DNA of 64,000 bases, taken from assembly GCF_030053135.1 (NCBI RefSeq), contig NZ_CP125651.1, forward strand, positions 124,001-188,000. Direction: 5' to 3'. Position 1 is the stretch's first letter, and every line of letters begins with the position of its first letter. The stretch is from Rhizobium sp. BT04. Its GTDB lineage: Bacteria > Pseudomonadota > Alphaproteobacteria > Rhizobiales > Rhizobiaceae. Shown here piece by piece: positions 8,955 through 17,446 of this stretch. The notes beneath the pieces were generated by a model. That model ran no database searches. It saw nothing but the letters and a program-made list of their open reading frames with translations, and was not told where the DNA came from. The translations under genes and the position numbers were made by a program.

Positions 8955-10199
8955 TCACTGCGCGCCGACCACACGCCCGGCCAGCCGAAACGGACTAGCG
9001 ACCGCGGCGCCGGCGGCATCGAAGACGTAGGCACCGACATCGCCTGCGGTCGAACGTCTGCCGCTTTCGAAGGAGGCAAGCTGCGCGCCGAACTTGGCGA
9101 GCGATGCGTAGCGGTCATGCCCCAGCCCATCGGAGGCCTGGATCGCGGTGATGTCGATGACCCGAAGCCTTTGCTTCAAGGCAGCCTCCTCGATGACGGG
9201 ATCGTCGATGTCGAGGCGCCCGACGCGCGGCCGCTCGCCCGCGATGAAGCTCGAAGCCACCAGCGCCCTGTCGTCCTTCGAGACGAGAAGGGAGATCGGG
9301 ATCGGCATTCTGCCGATATCCTTCAACTGAGAGCGGAAGACATCGATGTCGATGTCGGGAGCGGCCAGAATGACCGCCAGTTTGGCGATGACGTCGTCGC
9401 GATGTTGCAGCTTGAGCTGGCGCACCGTTTCCATGACCAGGAACCCGCCCATGCTGTGACCGAAAAGAATGATGCGTTTGACCTTGCCGGACGCCGAAAG
9501 CGATGTGACGAGGGAATCGAGGTCGCTGCGCGAAGAGAGTGCTGCATCGCGATCGCCGACATAGCCGGCGACGGCTGCGGCCGAAGGCCAGGAAAACAGG
9601 ATCGGCGTGCCCGGTATTTTCGCGTCCGCGGCGATCTGCGCGGTCCGATAGAGCGCCTCCTGGTAACTGTAGTTGTAACCATGCACGAAGATGCCGATGG
9701 TGCCGTCGGGCTGCATGGAGGCGAGTGCCTCCTGGACGAAAGCGTCTTTTGGCAACGGCTTGCGTCCGATGACGGCAAACTGCCGTTCCGGATCCGGCTT
9801 CGCGCTGGGGTAGGTGATCGCGGTGTCCTTCCTGCCGGGAGGAGCCGAAAACTCGTACTGCGCGTAGGTTGGGTTCTCGGCCCATGCACTGCCGAACCCG
9901 CCCCGCACGCTGTCGAGGGTTCTGTTGGTCGCAGCCAGCACGTTCACCCTGTCCGGAGCCGTCTCCGAATGAACCGGCCCCCTCAGATGAACGGGCTTCA
10001 AGACATCCGGCGATGGTCTCGTGGCGCATCCGGCAAGCATCGCGAGGCTGACCGCAACGATGACCGCCGGAACTGTCTTCAGGAGCCCCTGAAGCCCTGC
10101 CGTTGGCAGTCCCGGAGAATATCGTTCCGTCATCGATCCGTTCCCCGGAAACCAAGAACTCTCGGGCCGCATGGCTCTGCCCCTCTCCTCAACCGACAT
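8955..10199 (-). CDS. Alpha/beta-hydrolase lipoprotein (DUF900-like esterase)
   Basis: Up to 414 aa. A hydrophobic stretch ends in a lipobox (LAGC) around residues 55-58, so the protein is probably lipid-anchored after export. The C-terminal part is an alpha/beta-hydrolase domain of the DUF900 type: IFVHGYNYSYQEAL supplies the oxyanion region and LFGHSMGGFLVME the nucleophile elbow (GHSMG). Later Asp and His residues (for example GLGHDRYAS) could complete the triad. The start is uncertain: ATGs at 10199, 10169 (AGGGG 7 bases upstream) and 10133 are in frame, and the later two place the signal peptide better. It lies downstream of the RND operon in the same direction, separated by a hairpin. 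Substrate unknown. Confidence 0.8.
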   Translation of the reverse strand: MSVEERGRAMRPESSWFPGNGSMTERYSPGLPTAGLQGLLKTVPAVIVAVSLAMLAGCATRPSPDVLKPVHLRGPVHSETAPDRVNVLAATNRTLDSVRGGFGSAWAENPTYAQYEFSAPPGRKDTAITYPSAKPDPERQFAVIGRKPLPKDAFVQEALASMQPDGTIGIFVHGYNYSYQEALYRTAQIAADAKIPGTPILFSWPSAAAVAGYVGDRDAALSSRSDLDSLVTSLSASGKVKRIILFGHSMGGFLVMETVRQLKLQHRDDVIAKLAVILAAPDIDIDVFRSQLKDIGRMPIPISLLVSKDDRALVASSFIAGERPRVGRLDIDDPVIEEAALKQRLRVIDITAIQASDGLGHDRYASLAKFGAQLASFESGRRSTAGDVGAYVFDAAGAAVASPFRLAGRVVGAQ

Positions 10200-10254
10200 G
10201 TCGTTCCCACTCCCGCGTGGGATGGCATCGCCTTCGCCATCCCACCGTTATCTC

Positions 10255-10288
10255 ACGGCCGTGTTGCAGCGGCCGCTGCGGCGGCCGT
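10255..10288 (-). terminator. Nested GC-rich hairpin after the RND pump gene
   Basis: Outer arms ACGGCCG/CGGCCGT enclose a perfect 14-bp palindrome GCAGCGGCCGCTGC (10266-10279), between the pump stop codon and the lipoprotein gene. There is no T-run, so it may slow transcription or protect the 3' end rather than act as a classic terminator. Confidence 0.4.
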
Positions 10289-10313
10289 AGGCGATAGCCG
10301 TCGAAGCCTGCCC

Positions 10314-13300
10314 TCATGCCTCCGCCGCGGCATCGGCCTGGACGCCTTCATCCCGCGGGATCCGGAACCATGCGACATAAAGGGCGGGCAGGAACAGCAG
10401 GGTGAGCGCGGTGCCGACGACGATGCCGCCCATCATGGCGTAGGCCATCGGCCCCCAGAAGATCTCGCGCGAGATCGGGATCAGCGCGAGGGTGGCGGCC
10501 GCCGCCGTCAGCATGATCGGCCGCATACGGTGTTCGGTGGCCTCGATGACCGCCTGCCACGCCGCGACCCCTTCGGCGCGCAGATGCTCGATCTGCACGA
10601 CCAGGATGACGGAGTTGCGGATCAGAATGCCGATGAGCGCCAGCACGCCGAGGATCGCGACGAAGCCCATGGGCGCATTGCTGAGCAACAGTGCTGCGAC
10701 CACGCCGATCAGCGCCGTCGGCGCCACCGCGAAGACCAAGAAGAGGCGGCTGAAGCTCTGCAGCTGGATCATCAGGATCGTCGCCATCGTAAACAGCATC
10801 AGCGGCGCCACAGCGGCAATCGGCCCCTGGGCATCCGCACTGGATTCGACCGCGCCGCCCACTTCCACCTTGTATCCGACAGGAAGGTTCTTCTGGAACT
10901 CTTCGACCTTCGGCTTCAGCTGATCGACGATCGTGGCCGGCTGCGTCGAACCGATGACGGCTGCCTTGAGCGTGATGGTGGGCTGCCGGTCGCGACGCCA
11001 GATCGTCGGCTGTTCGAGCTCGTAGCGGAAATTCGCCACGGCCGAGAGAGGCACAACCTTGCCGTTGGAGGTGGAGAGCTGCAAATTCTGCAGCGTCTGG
11101 ACGGAGTCGCGCTCGGATGCGCTGGCCCGGCCGATGACGTTGACCAGGTAGATGTCGTCGCGGATCTGCGTCGCCGTCGAGCCTTCGACGATGCCGTTGA
11201 GGGCGGTTGCGATGTCCTCGGAGGAGACGCCGAGCTGGCGCGCCTTGTCCTGCAGGACATCGACCTTCACCACGCGGGAGGGCTCGTTCCAGTCCAGGAC
11301 CATGTTCGACAGCAGCGGATGCGAACCGACGACACCCGCAAATTGCTGCGAGATATCACGAACCTTCTGAATATCGGGGCCGCTGATCCGGTACTGGACC
11401 GGTTTTCCCACCGGCGGGCCGATATCGAGAAGCTTTACGAAGGCCTCGGTGCCGGGGAAGGTTTTCGTCAGGTAATCCTGCAGCTCCGCCCGCACCTTGT
11501 CGCGCACGTCGAGCCCTTTGGTGACGATGACCGTCTGTCCGAAGGTGACATCGGGCACCTGCACGTCGAAGGTCAGGATGAAGCGCGGCGCGCCCTGACC
11601 GACATAGGTCGTCCAGTGATCGATATCCTTGTTCTCGGCCAGCATCTCCTTTTCGAACCTGGCCATCTGTCGATTGGTTTCGGCGATCGAACTGTTGTGG
11701 GGTAGATTCCAGTCGATGACGAGTTCGGTTCTGTCCGAGTTGGGGAAGAACTGCTGCTGCACCAGCCCCATGCCGCCGACCGAAAGGGCGAAGACGCCGA
11801 CCGTCAGCACGATGGTGACCCAGCGCCAGCGCATCGCCAGCCCCAAAAGCCAGGAGAAGACGGCGGCGAAACGGCCCTTCTTCTCGTGGTGCGACTTCAT
11901 GGTCTTCGGCAGAATGGTGACGCCGAGAAGCGGCGTGAAGAGCACGGCGACGATCCAGGAAACGACCAGCGAGACCGCGATGACCACGAAAAGCGTGAAG
12001 GTGAATTCGCCGGCGGCGCTGCTGTTGAGACCGACCGGAATGAAGCCCGCAACGGTGACGAGCGTTCCCGTCAGCATCGGAAAGGCGGTCGACGTATAGA
12101 CGTGGGTGGCGGCTTTTCTCAGATCGTCGCCCGCCTCCAGGCGGGCCACCATCATCTCGACGGCGATCATGGCGTCGTCGACGAGCAGCCCGAGCGCGAT
12201 GATGAGCGCGCCAAGCGAGATGCGCTGAAGCGAAATGCCGGAATATTCCATCACCACGAAGGTGATCGCCAGCACGAGAGGAATGGAGATCGCCACCACC
12301 ATGCCAGCGCGAAGGCCGAGGCTGATGAAGCTGATGACGAGCACGATGACGATCGCTTCGAAGAGCGCGCGGGTGAAGCCCGAAACCGCTTCGTCGACGA
12401 CGGCAGGCTGATCGGACACGCGGTGGACGTCCACGCCGACCGGAAGATCGGCAACGACCTGTTTCATCCGGGCGTCGAGCGCCTCGCCGAACTCCAGGAG
12501 GTTGGCGCCTTGTTTCATGCCGATCGCAAGCCCGATCGCGGGCTGGCCGTCGTACCGGAACAGCGACGACGGCGGATCCACGTAGCCGCGCTTGATCGTG
12601 GCGACGTCGCTCAGCGGGAAGAAGCGATCGTTGATGCGAAGGTTGATCGACCTGAGGCTCTCCTCGGAGGTGAACTGTCCGCTCACCCGCAACGCGATGC
12701 GTTCCGGCCCGGCATCGACGAAACCGGATTGCGTGACGGCATTCTGCGCCTGCAGGGTCTGGATGACCGACTGCTGGTCGATGCCGAGCGCTGCGATCTG
12801 GCGCGTGGAGAATTCGAGATAGATCGCCTCGTCCTGAGCACCGATCACGTCGACCTTGCCGACATTGGGCACGGTCAGAACCTCGGAGCGGGCGTTTTCG
12901 ACGAGATCGCGAAGCTGCCGCTGGGTCAGCCCGTCGCTGGTGAAGGCGTAGATATTGCCGAACACGTCGCCGAAGCGGTCGTTGAAGAAGGGACCGACGA
13001 CCCCGCTCGGGAAATCACCCTTGATGTCGGCGATCATGTTGCGGATACGCAGCCAGGTCGGCGCCACGTCTTTCGCCTTGGTCGTCGGCAGCAGCTCGAC
13101 GAAGACGGTCGTCTGGCCGGCAACGGTCTGGCTCCTGGTGTAGTCGAGCGATTCCAGTTCCTGGAGCTTCTTCTCGATCCGATCGGTCACCTGCCGCGTC
13201 ACCTCTTCGGCGGAAGCGCCTGGCCACTGGGCGGTGATTACCATCGTCTTGATGGTGAAGTTCGGGTCTTCCTCGCGGCCGAGGTTCAGGTAGGAGAAGG

Positions 13301-13385
13301 TGCCGGCGAGAATGAAGACGATCATGAAGTACCAGACGAGCGAACGGTGTTCGAGCGCCCAGTCGGAGAGATTAAAGGACTTCAC
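10314..13385 (-). CDS. RND-family efflux pump, inner-membrane permease (TriC-like)
   Basis: A 1023-aa hydrophobe/amphiphile efflux pump of the AcrB superfamily with 12 expected membrane helices and two large periplasmic loops. The start (MKSFNLSDWALEHRSLVWYF) and the segment REEDPNFTIKTMV resemble TriC of Pseudomonas aeruginosa. The helix-4 proton-relay aspartates are present in LGLLVDDAMIAVE, and the protein has the usual full length. Its ATG overlaps the stop of the adjacent adaptor gene by 4 bases, so the three genes form one translationally coupled operon. It would export drugs or plant compounds using the proton gradient; an outer-membrane channel is not encoded here and must come from elsewhere. 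Confidence 0.93.
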   Translation of the reverse strand: MKSFNLSDWALEHRSLVWYFMIVFILAGTFSYLNLGREEDPNFTIKTMVITAQWPGASAEEVTRQVTDRIEKKLQELESLDYTRSQTVAGQTTVFVELLPTTKAKDVAPTWLRIRNMIADIKGDFPSGVVGPFFNDRFGDVFGNIYAFTSDGLTQRQLRDLVENARSEVLTVPNVGKVDVIGAQDEAIYLEFSTRQIAALGIDQQSVIQTLQAQNAVTQSGFVDAGPERIALRVSGQFTSEESLRSINLRINDRFFPLSDVATIKRGYVDPPSSLFRYDGQPAIGLAIGMKQGANLLEFGEALDARMKQVVADLPVGVDVHRVSDQPAVVDEAVSGFTRALFEAIVIVLVISFISLGLRAGMVVAISIPLVLAITFVVMEYSGISLQRISLGALIIALGLLVDDAMIAVEMMVARLEAGDDLRKAATHVYTSTAFPMLTGTLVTVAGFIPVGLNSSAAGEFTFTLFVVIAVSLVVSWIVAVLFTPLLGVTILPKTMKSHHEKKGRFAAVFSWLLGLAMRWRWVTIVLTVGVFALSVGGMGLVQQQFFPNSDRTELVIDWNLPHNSSIAETNRQMARFEKEMLAENKDIDHWTTYVGQGAPRFILTFDVQVPDVTFGQTVIVTKGLDVRDKVRAELQDYLTKTFPGTEAFVKLLDIGPPVGKPVQYRISGPDIQKVRDISQQFAGVVGSHPLLSNMVLDWNEPSRVVKVDVLQDKARQLGVSSEDIATALNGIVEGSTATQIRDDIYLVNVIGRASASERDSVQTLQNLQLSTSNGKVVPLSAVANFRYELEQPTIWRRDRQPTITLKAAVIGSTQPATIVDQLKPKVEEFQKNLPVGYKVEVGGAVESSADAQGPIAAVAPLMLFTMATILMIQLQSFSRLFLVFAVAPTALIGVVAALLLSNAPMGFVAILGVLALIGILIRNSVILVVQIEHLRAEGVAAWQAVIEATEHRMRPIMLTAAAATLALIPISREIFWGPMAYAMMGGIVVGTALTLLFLPALYVAWFRIPRDEGVQADAAAEA

Positions 13386-14467
13386 TGGCTGATCTCCTGG
13401 TCGATCCGGATGGCCTGGCCATCTTCAAGTTTATGCACGCCTGCCACGACCACCCGTTCTCCAGGGGCGATCCCTTCGGTGACGCGGACGGTGCCGCCGT
13501 CTTCGACGTCGCCGTCGATCTTGACGAGGCGCAGCGATACCTTTTTGGCCGGCGCATCGACGATCCAGACGCTGGGGCCGTCGGCGCCGGCAAGGATCGC
13601 CGAGGACGGCAGGACGATCTCGGGATCGGCGGCAATGGTTGCAGAGGCGGTGATGACCGAACCGAGCCTGAAGGCTTCAGGCGGATCGGTCAGTGCGATC
13701 TTGGTCCTGCTCGTGCGGGTGGAGGTCTCCGCCTGCGGAGCGATCTCGCGCACGACCCCCGAGGTGCGGATCGTTGGATCAAGCTGCAACGTCACGTCGA
13801 AGGGGGCGCCGATCTTCAGTTTCTGGGCGGCGGCCTGGGGCACGTCGACCACGGCGTCGCGCTTGTCCGGCCGGGCGATGGTCACCACCGTCTGACCGGC
13901 CGACACAACCTGGCCGACCTCGGCCGAGGTCGCCGTCACGACGCCATCGAATTCCGCCTGAAGCTGCGCGTAGCCGAGTTGCTCTTTAGCCTTATCGAGG
14001 TTGGCCTGCGCCTTGGCAACGGCGGCCGCGGCCGTCCGTCTCGCCTGCTCGGCCTCTTCGAGCGAAGCTTCCGTGCCCGAGCGCGATTCCACCAGCGCGC
14101 GCTGGCGCTGCTCCGTGGTCACCGCGTTTCTGAGCTGAGCGTCGCTGTTTTCCACATCCGACTGCGCGTTGCGCACCGCCAGCTCCAGCGCCAGCGGATC
14201 GATGGCGGCGACGACGTCACCCCGCTTGACGATATCTCCGACGTTGACGTTGCGGGCGATCATCCGCCCGAGAATCCGGAAGCCGAGATCGGTCTCGATC
14301 ATCGGTTCGATCGTGCCGGTGAGGCTGAGGCTCGTAGCGGGTGTCTGTTTGACTGTCATCGACAGCACCGGACGAGGCGCTTCCTCCTTGCTTTCTTCCT
14401 GCTTGCTGCAGGAAGAGATCAGGGCCGTACCCATCATCAGTGCAACTATCTTGGGACGAATACTCAC
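13382..14467 (-). CDS. RND periplasmic adaptor (membrane-fusion lipoprotein), second copy
   Basis: A 361-aa HlyD/AcrA-type adaptor. A short signal peptide ends at a lipobox (ALISSC, Cys around residue 20). Then come a lipoyl-like half (LGFRILGRMIARNVNVGDIV), a helical hairpin rich in Ala/Glu/Gln, the second lipoyl half (LQAEFDGVVTATSAEVGQVV) and beta-barrel and membrane-proximal domains. The start is a GTG that overlaps the stop of the preceding adaptor gene (GTGA), indicating coupling. It links the inner-membrane pump to an outer-membrane channel. Confidence 0.92.
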   Translation of the reverse strand: MSIRPKIVALMMGTALISSCSKQEESKEEAPRPVLSMTVKQTPATSLSLTGTIEPMIETDLGFRILGRMIARNVNVGDIVKRGDVVAAIDPLALELAVRNAQSDVENSDAQLRNAVTTEQRQRALVESRSGTEASLEEAEQARRTAAAAVAKAQANLDKAKEQLGYAQLQAEFDGVVTATSAEVGQVVSAGQTVVTIARPDKRDAVVDVPQAAAQKLKIGAPFDVTLQLDPTIRTSGVVREIAPQAETSTRTSRTKIALTDPPEAFRLGSVITASATIAADPEIVLPSSAILAGADGPSVWIVDAPAKKVSLRLVKIDGDVEDGGTVRVTEGIAPGERVVVAGVHKLEDGQAIRIDQEISQ

Positions 14468-15537
14468 TTGGAAGCTTCCTTGACATAAGACACGATTTCA
14501 CCCGGCCTGAGGAACTTGGTTCCGTCAGTCACCACAACCTCTCCTTCCGACACGCCCGATTTGACGATAAAGCTGCCGGTCTCGTAGCCGGCGACATCCA
14601 CCGCCCTTGCCGAAACGGCAGAGGATGCGGGGTCGACGATCCAGACGGCCGGCTTGCCGTCCTTGGACGTCATGGCAGACCAGGGAAGCTGGATGACGTT
14701 CTGCGAGACGTAATTGAATCTTCCGACGACGGGAGCGCCGAGGGGGATCGGAGCGTCGCTCGATATCGCGACCTTGACCTTGATGGTTCCGGTGGAAGAA
14801 TCGATCGTCGGCGAAATCTCGCGCACCTTCGCCGTTATCTTCTGCGAGGGATCCGACAGCAGGGTCACCGTGCCGTCGCCATCGATCGGGCGCAGGAATG
14901 CGCTTTCGACCACTTCGAAGACGGCATCCCGGTCGCCGTCATGGGCAAGGGTGAAAACGAGCTGGGCGGCCTGCGCCACCTGCCCGACCTCGGCATTGCG
15001 GGCAGTGATCACCCCGTCGGCATCCGCCTTCAGCTCCGTGTAGGACAGGGTGTCCTGAGCGGTTTCCAGCAAAGCCTGCGCCGACTTGGTCGATGCCTGC
15101 GCGGTCAGAAGCGCCTCCTGCGCCTGGTCGAGTGCCGCACGCGTCGTCACCTGCGTTCGAAACAGGCTCTGCTGGCGGTCATATGCGAGCTGCGCCTGGG
15201 TCTGCTGCGCTTCAGCCGACTGGAGATTGGCGGCCGCCACATCCAGTTCGGCCTTCTGTTCTTCCGGATCGATCCGCGCCAGCAGCTGCCCCGCCTTCAC
15301 GGACTGTCCAACTTCCACCAGCCGTTCGATGATCTTGCCGCTGACGCGGAAGGACAGATCGGTCTGGACACGGGCGCGGACTTCGCCGGTGATCGCGCCG
15401 CCCTGAACCAGCGGCTCAGGTTTGGCGACGACGACGCCGACCTGCCGTGGGGTTGGCTCAGTCGGCCCGCGCTCATCGCTGCATGATCCGAGACCGATGG
15501 CGCATATGATCGCTGTGGCGACCAGAATGGTTCTCAT
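14464..15537 (-). CDS. RND periplasmic adaptor (membrane-fusion lipoprotein), first copy
   Basis: A 357-aa adaptor, paralogous to the next gene, with its own lipoprotein signal (MRTILVATAIICAIGLGSC). The ATG at 15537 is chosen because AGAGG lies 7 bases upstream and a signal peptide follows at once; upstream in-frame codons would run through the promoter and operator. Lipoyl and hairpin features match the family (FRVSGKIIERLVEVGQSV, then LKADADGVITARNAEVGQV). Having two different adaptors with one RND pump is the layout of P. aeruginosa TriABC, where both adaptors are needed. It is the first gene of the operon, transcribed away from the TetR gene. Confidence 0.92.
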   Translation of the reverse strand: MRTILVATAIICAIGLGSCSDERGPTEPTPRQVGVVVAKPEPLVQGGAITGEVRARVQTDLSFRVSGKIIERLVEVGQSVKAGQLLARIDPEEQKAELDVAAANLQSAEAQQTQAQLAYDRQQSLFRTQVTTRAALDQAQEALLTAQASTKSAQALLETAQDTLSYTELKADADGVITARNAEVGQVAQAAQLVFTLAHDGDRDAVFEVVESAFLRPIDGDGTVTLLSDPSQKITAKVREISPTIDSSTGTIKVKVAISSDAPIPLGAPVVGRFNYVSQNVIQLPWSAMTSKDGKPAVWIVDPASSAVSARAVDVAGYETGSFIVKSGVSEGEVVVTDGTKFLRPGEIVSYVKEASK

Positions 15538-15573
15538 AGTTGACCTCTTGCTCTCAACGGCAGCTCCTATATA

Positions 15574-15595
15574 ATTGACTAACGCATTAGTCAAT
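15574..15595. promoter_or_regulatory. TetR operator and divergent promoter region
   Basis: A perfect inverted repeat with 9-bp arms ATTGACTAA and TTAGTCAAT and a 4-base spacer lies between the divergent efflux operon and the TetR gene. Each arm contains TTGACT, a good -35 element on both strands; on the minus strand a TATAGG -10 follows after 17 bases. Repressor binding here would block both promoters. Confidence 0.85.
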
Positions 15596-15647
15596 GAAAC
15601 TTTGTGCCGCAGGAACGAGGGCGTGCGCAACAAGGGAGGCGAGGCAA

Positions 15648-16277
15648 ATGGCAGCTCAGAAGAAGATCACGCGCGCGGAACAGAAAGCGCTGCGGCCCAT
15701 CCAGATCCTGGATGCCGCCTTCGAGGAATTCGTGAGAAGCGGTTTCACCGGCACACGCGTCGAAGACATCGCCGAAAGGGTCGGTGTCACCAAGGGTACG
15801 GTGTACGTCTACTTCGAGACGAAGGAGAAGCTTTTCGAAGCCATGATCAACCACTTCTCCGTGCCGTTTCAGGAATTGCTGGGGATCACCGAGGGCCTCA
15901 GCGGCAGCGCCACCGACCGGCTGCTTTCCATTCTCGGCCTGCTCTACGAACAAATCGCCGAGGATCGCACGACTCGCGAGCTGACGCGGCTCGTCATTGC
16001 CGAAGGACACCGGTTCCCCGACCTGATCGACCGCCACCACGATGAGTTCATTGAGCCGATCATCGCCAAGGTCGACGCTCTCATTCTGGAGGGTGTGGCG
16101 TCGGGGGAGTTTCGCGAAATTCCGGTGGAATTCTCCGAAATCGTGGTCGCGCCCATCCTGACGACGACAGTTCTGCGGCTGATATTCAACGACCGCCGCG
16201 TGCCCACGCCCAACAAGGAGGCCTTCTTGCAGGCCTATTTCGACCTGCTGCTCAACGGCCTGCTTGCCAAGAACTGA
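15648..16277 (+). CDS. TetR/AcrR-family repressor of the efflux operon
   Basis: A 209-aa regulator. The N-terminal helix-turn-helix is clear (ILDAAFEEFVRSGFTGTRVE, then GVTKGTVYVYFETKEKLFEA, residues about 20-65), followed by an all-helical ligand-binding and dimerisation domain. The ATG at 15648 has AGGGAGGCGAGG just upstream; an ATG at 15594 in frame would lie within the operator and is less likely. Divergent orientation and the operator in the shared spacer argue that it represses both itself and the RND pump until an inducer, perhaps a plant phenolic, is bound. Confidence 0.92.
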   Translation: MAAQKKITRAEQKALRPIQILDAAFEEFVRSGFTGTRVEDIAERVGVTKGTVYVYFETKEKLFEAMINHFSVPFQELLGITEGLSGSATDRLLSILGLLYEQIAEDRTTRELTRLVIAEGHRFPDLIDRHHDEFIEPIIAKVDALILEGVASGEFREIPVEFSEIVVAPILTTTVLRLIFNDRRVPTPNKEAFLQAYFDLLLNGLLAKN

Positions 16278-16323
16278 CCGCCGAATGACGAAAATACCGC
16301 GCCCGGCACGTAGCTTTTCTCAA

Positions 16324-16339
16324 GTTTTTATGTAAAAAC
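16324..16339. promoter_or_regulatory. 16-bp palindrome in front of the LacI-family gene
   Basis: Perfect 7-bp arms GTTTTTA and TAAAAAC around a TG centre, ending 12 bases before the start codon. Position and size fit an autoregulatory LacI-family operator. Confidence 0.55.
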
Positions 16340-16351
16340 ATCGAGTTAGCC

Positions 16352-17431
16352 ATGCCTTCGAAGGTACAGCCTCAATTCGTGACGGAAAAAGTGGAACGCA
16401 AAGTCAATCTCAAGGATGTCGCGCGCGATGCTGACGTATCGCTGAGCACGGCCTCGCACGCCCTGAACGGAACCGCGCCGCTGACGATCGAGGTGCGCGA
16501 GCGGGTTCTGGATTCGGCCAAACGCCTGGGTTACCTCGACCGCCGGAGGAAGAAGGCGACGATCGCGACCTTACGCGTCCTGCTTCTCGCCATCCCCGAC
16601 GATGCCGCGCCGGAGAGTGACCTCAACCTGGTGAGCTGGACGATCCTCAACGGCCTTCGCAGGGAGTGCGAACGCCGCGGCATCCGAATCGTGCCCTTTG
16701 TCAGCACCGGCCGCCGCATCGACGGCGCCCAGGTCAGGCAGATCGCGCTTGCGGAGCGCGCCGACGGCATCGTGGTCCTGAACGACGATCAGCCGGAACT
16801 CATCCGCAGCCTCGCCTCCCCTGATATGCCCGTCGTCATCGTCAATGGCGAGGATCCGGCCATGCTGGTCGATACGGTCACACCTGAAAACCGCTTCGGA
16901 GCACGGCTCGGCATCGAACACCTGCTGGCGCTCGGGCATCGCCGCATCCTGCATCTGACCTGGAAGGGCCGCACCACGATCCAGCGCCGATATGACGGCT
17001 TTTCCGATGCCTATCTCGCCGCCCAGCTTCCGATGCCCCATGACATGATTCTGGAGGCCGAGGGATATGAGCCAAGACACGGCGAGGCGGCCATCAACGC
17101 ACTGCTCGACCGCGATCCTACGGTGAAAGGCGCGACCGCCGTCTTTTGCGCCGCCGACAATCTGGCGCTCGGCTGCCTGAAGGCATTGGCCGATCGCGAC
17201 ATCCGCGTGCCCGAAGCGATTTCTGTCTTGGGCTTCGACGACATCGTCCCCGGCGAATTCAGCCGTCCGCCGCTTTCGACGGTCAGCGTTCCCACCGACA
17301 GGCTCGGCGCCGCCGCGCTCGCGCTTATCGAACAACGCCTGATCGCCAACGATCCGCAACGGCCAGCCCATCGTCTGGAACTCGGATGCCATCTCGTCTT
17401 GAGGGGCAGCGTCGCGCCGCCGCGCATCTGA
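16352..17431 (+). CDS. LacI-family transcriptional regulator
   Basis: A 359-aa regulator. The helix-turn-helix and hinge are at residues 19-65 (NLKDVARDADVSLSTASHAL), followed by a periplasmic-binding-protein-like effector domain (FGARLGIEHLLALGHRRI, CAADNLALGCLKAL, VLGFDDIVPGEF). A pre-domain of about 17 residues precedes the usual start. A 16-bp palindrome immediately upstream suggests autoregulation. The effector is presumably a sugar. It heads a group of three regulators (LacI, AraC, ROK) next to the pectin-type locus, but it is not adjacent to a transporter, so its regulon is uncertain. Confidence 0.9.
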   Translation: MPSKVQPQFVTEKVERKVNLKDVARDADVSLSTASHALNGTAPLTIEVRERVLDSAKRLGYLDRRRKKATIATLRVLLLAIPDDAAPESDLNLVSWTILNGLRRECERRGIRIVPFVSTGRRIDGAQVRQIALAERADGIVVLNDDQPELIRSLASPDMPVVIVNGEDPAMLVDTVTPENRFGARLGIEHLLALGHRRILHLTWKGRTTIQRRYDGFSDAYLAAQLPMPHDMILEAEGYEPRHGEAAINALLDRDPTVKGATAVFCAADNLALGCLKALADRDIRVPEAISVLGFDDIVPGEFSRPPLSTVSVPTDRLGAAALALIEQRLIANDPQRPAHRLELGCHLVLRGSVAPPRI

Positions 17432-17446
17432 AAGATCGCGCCACGC

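Noticed and set aside
8904..11705. Very long open frame on the plus strand opposite the lipoprotein and RND genes (also 11886-13895)
   Set aside because: It is antisense to well-supported genes; its Asp/Arg/Gly-rich composition is the mirror of GC-rich codons and no family motif is present.
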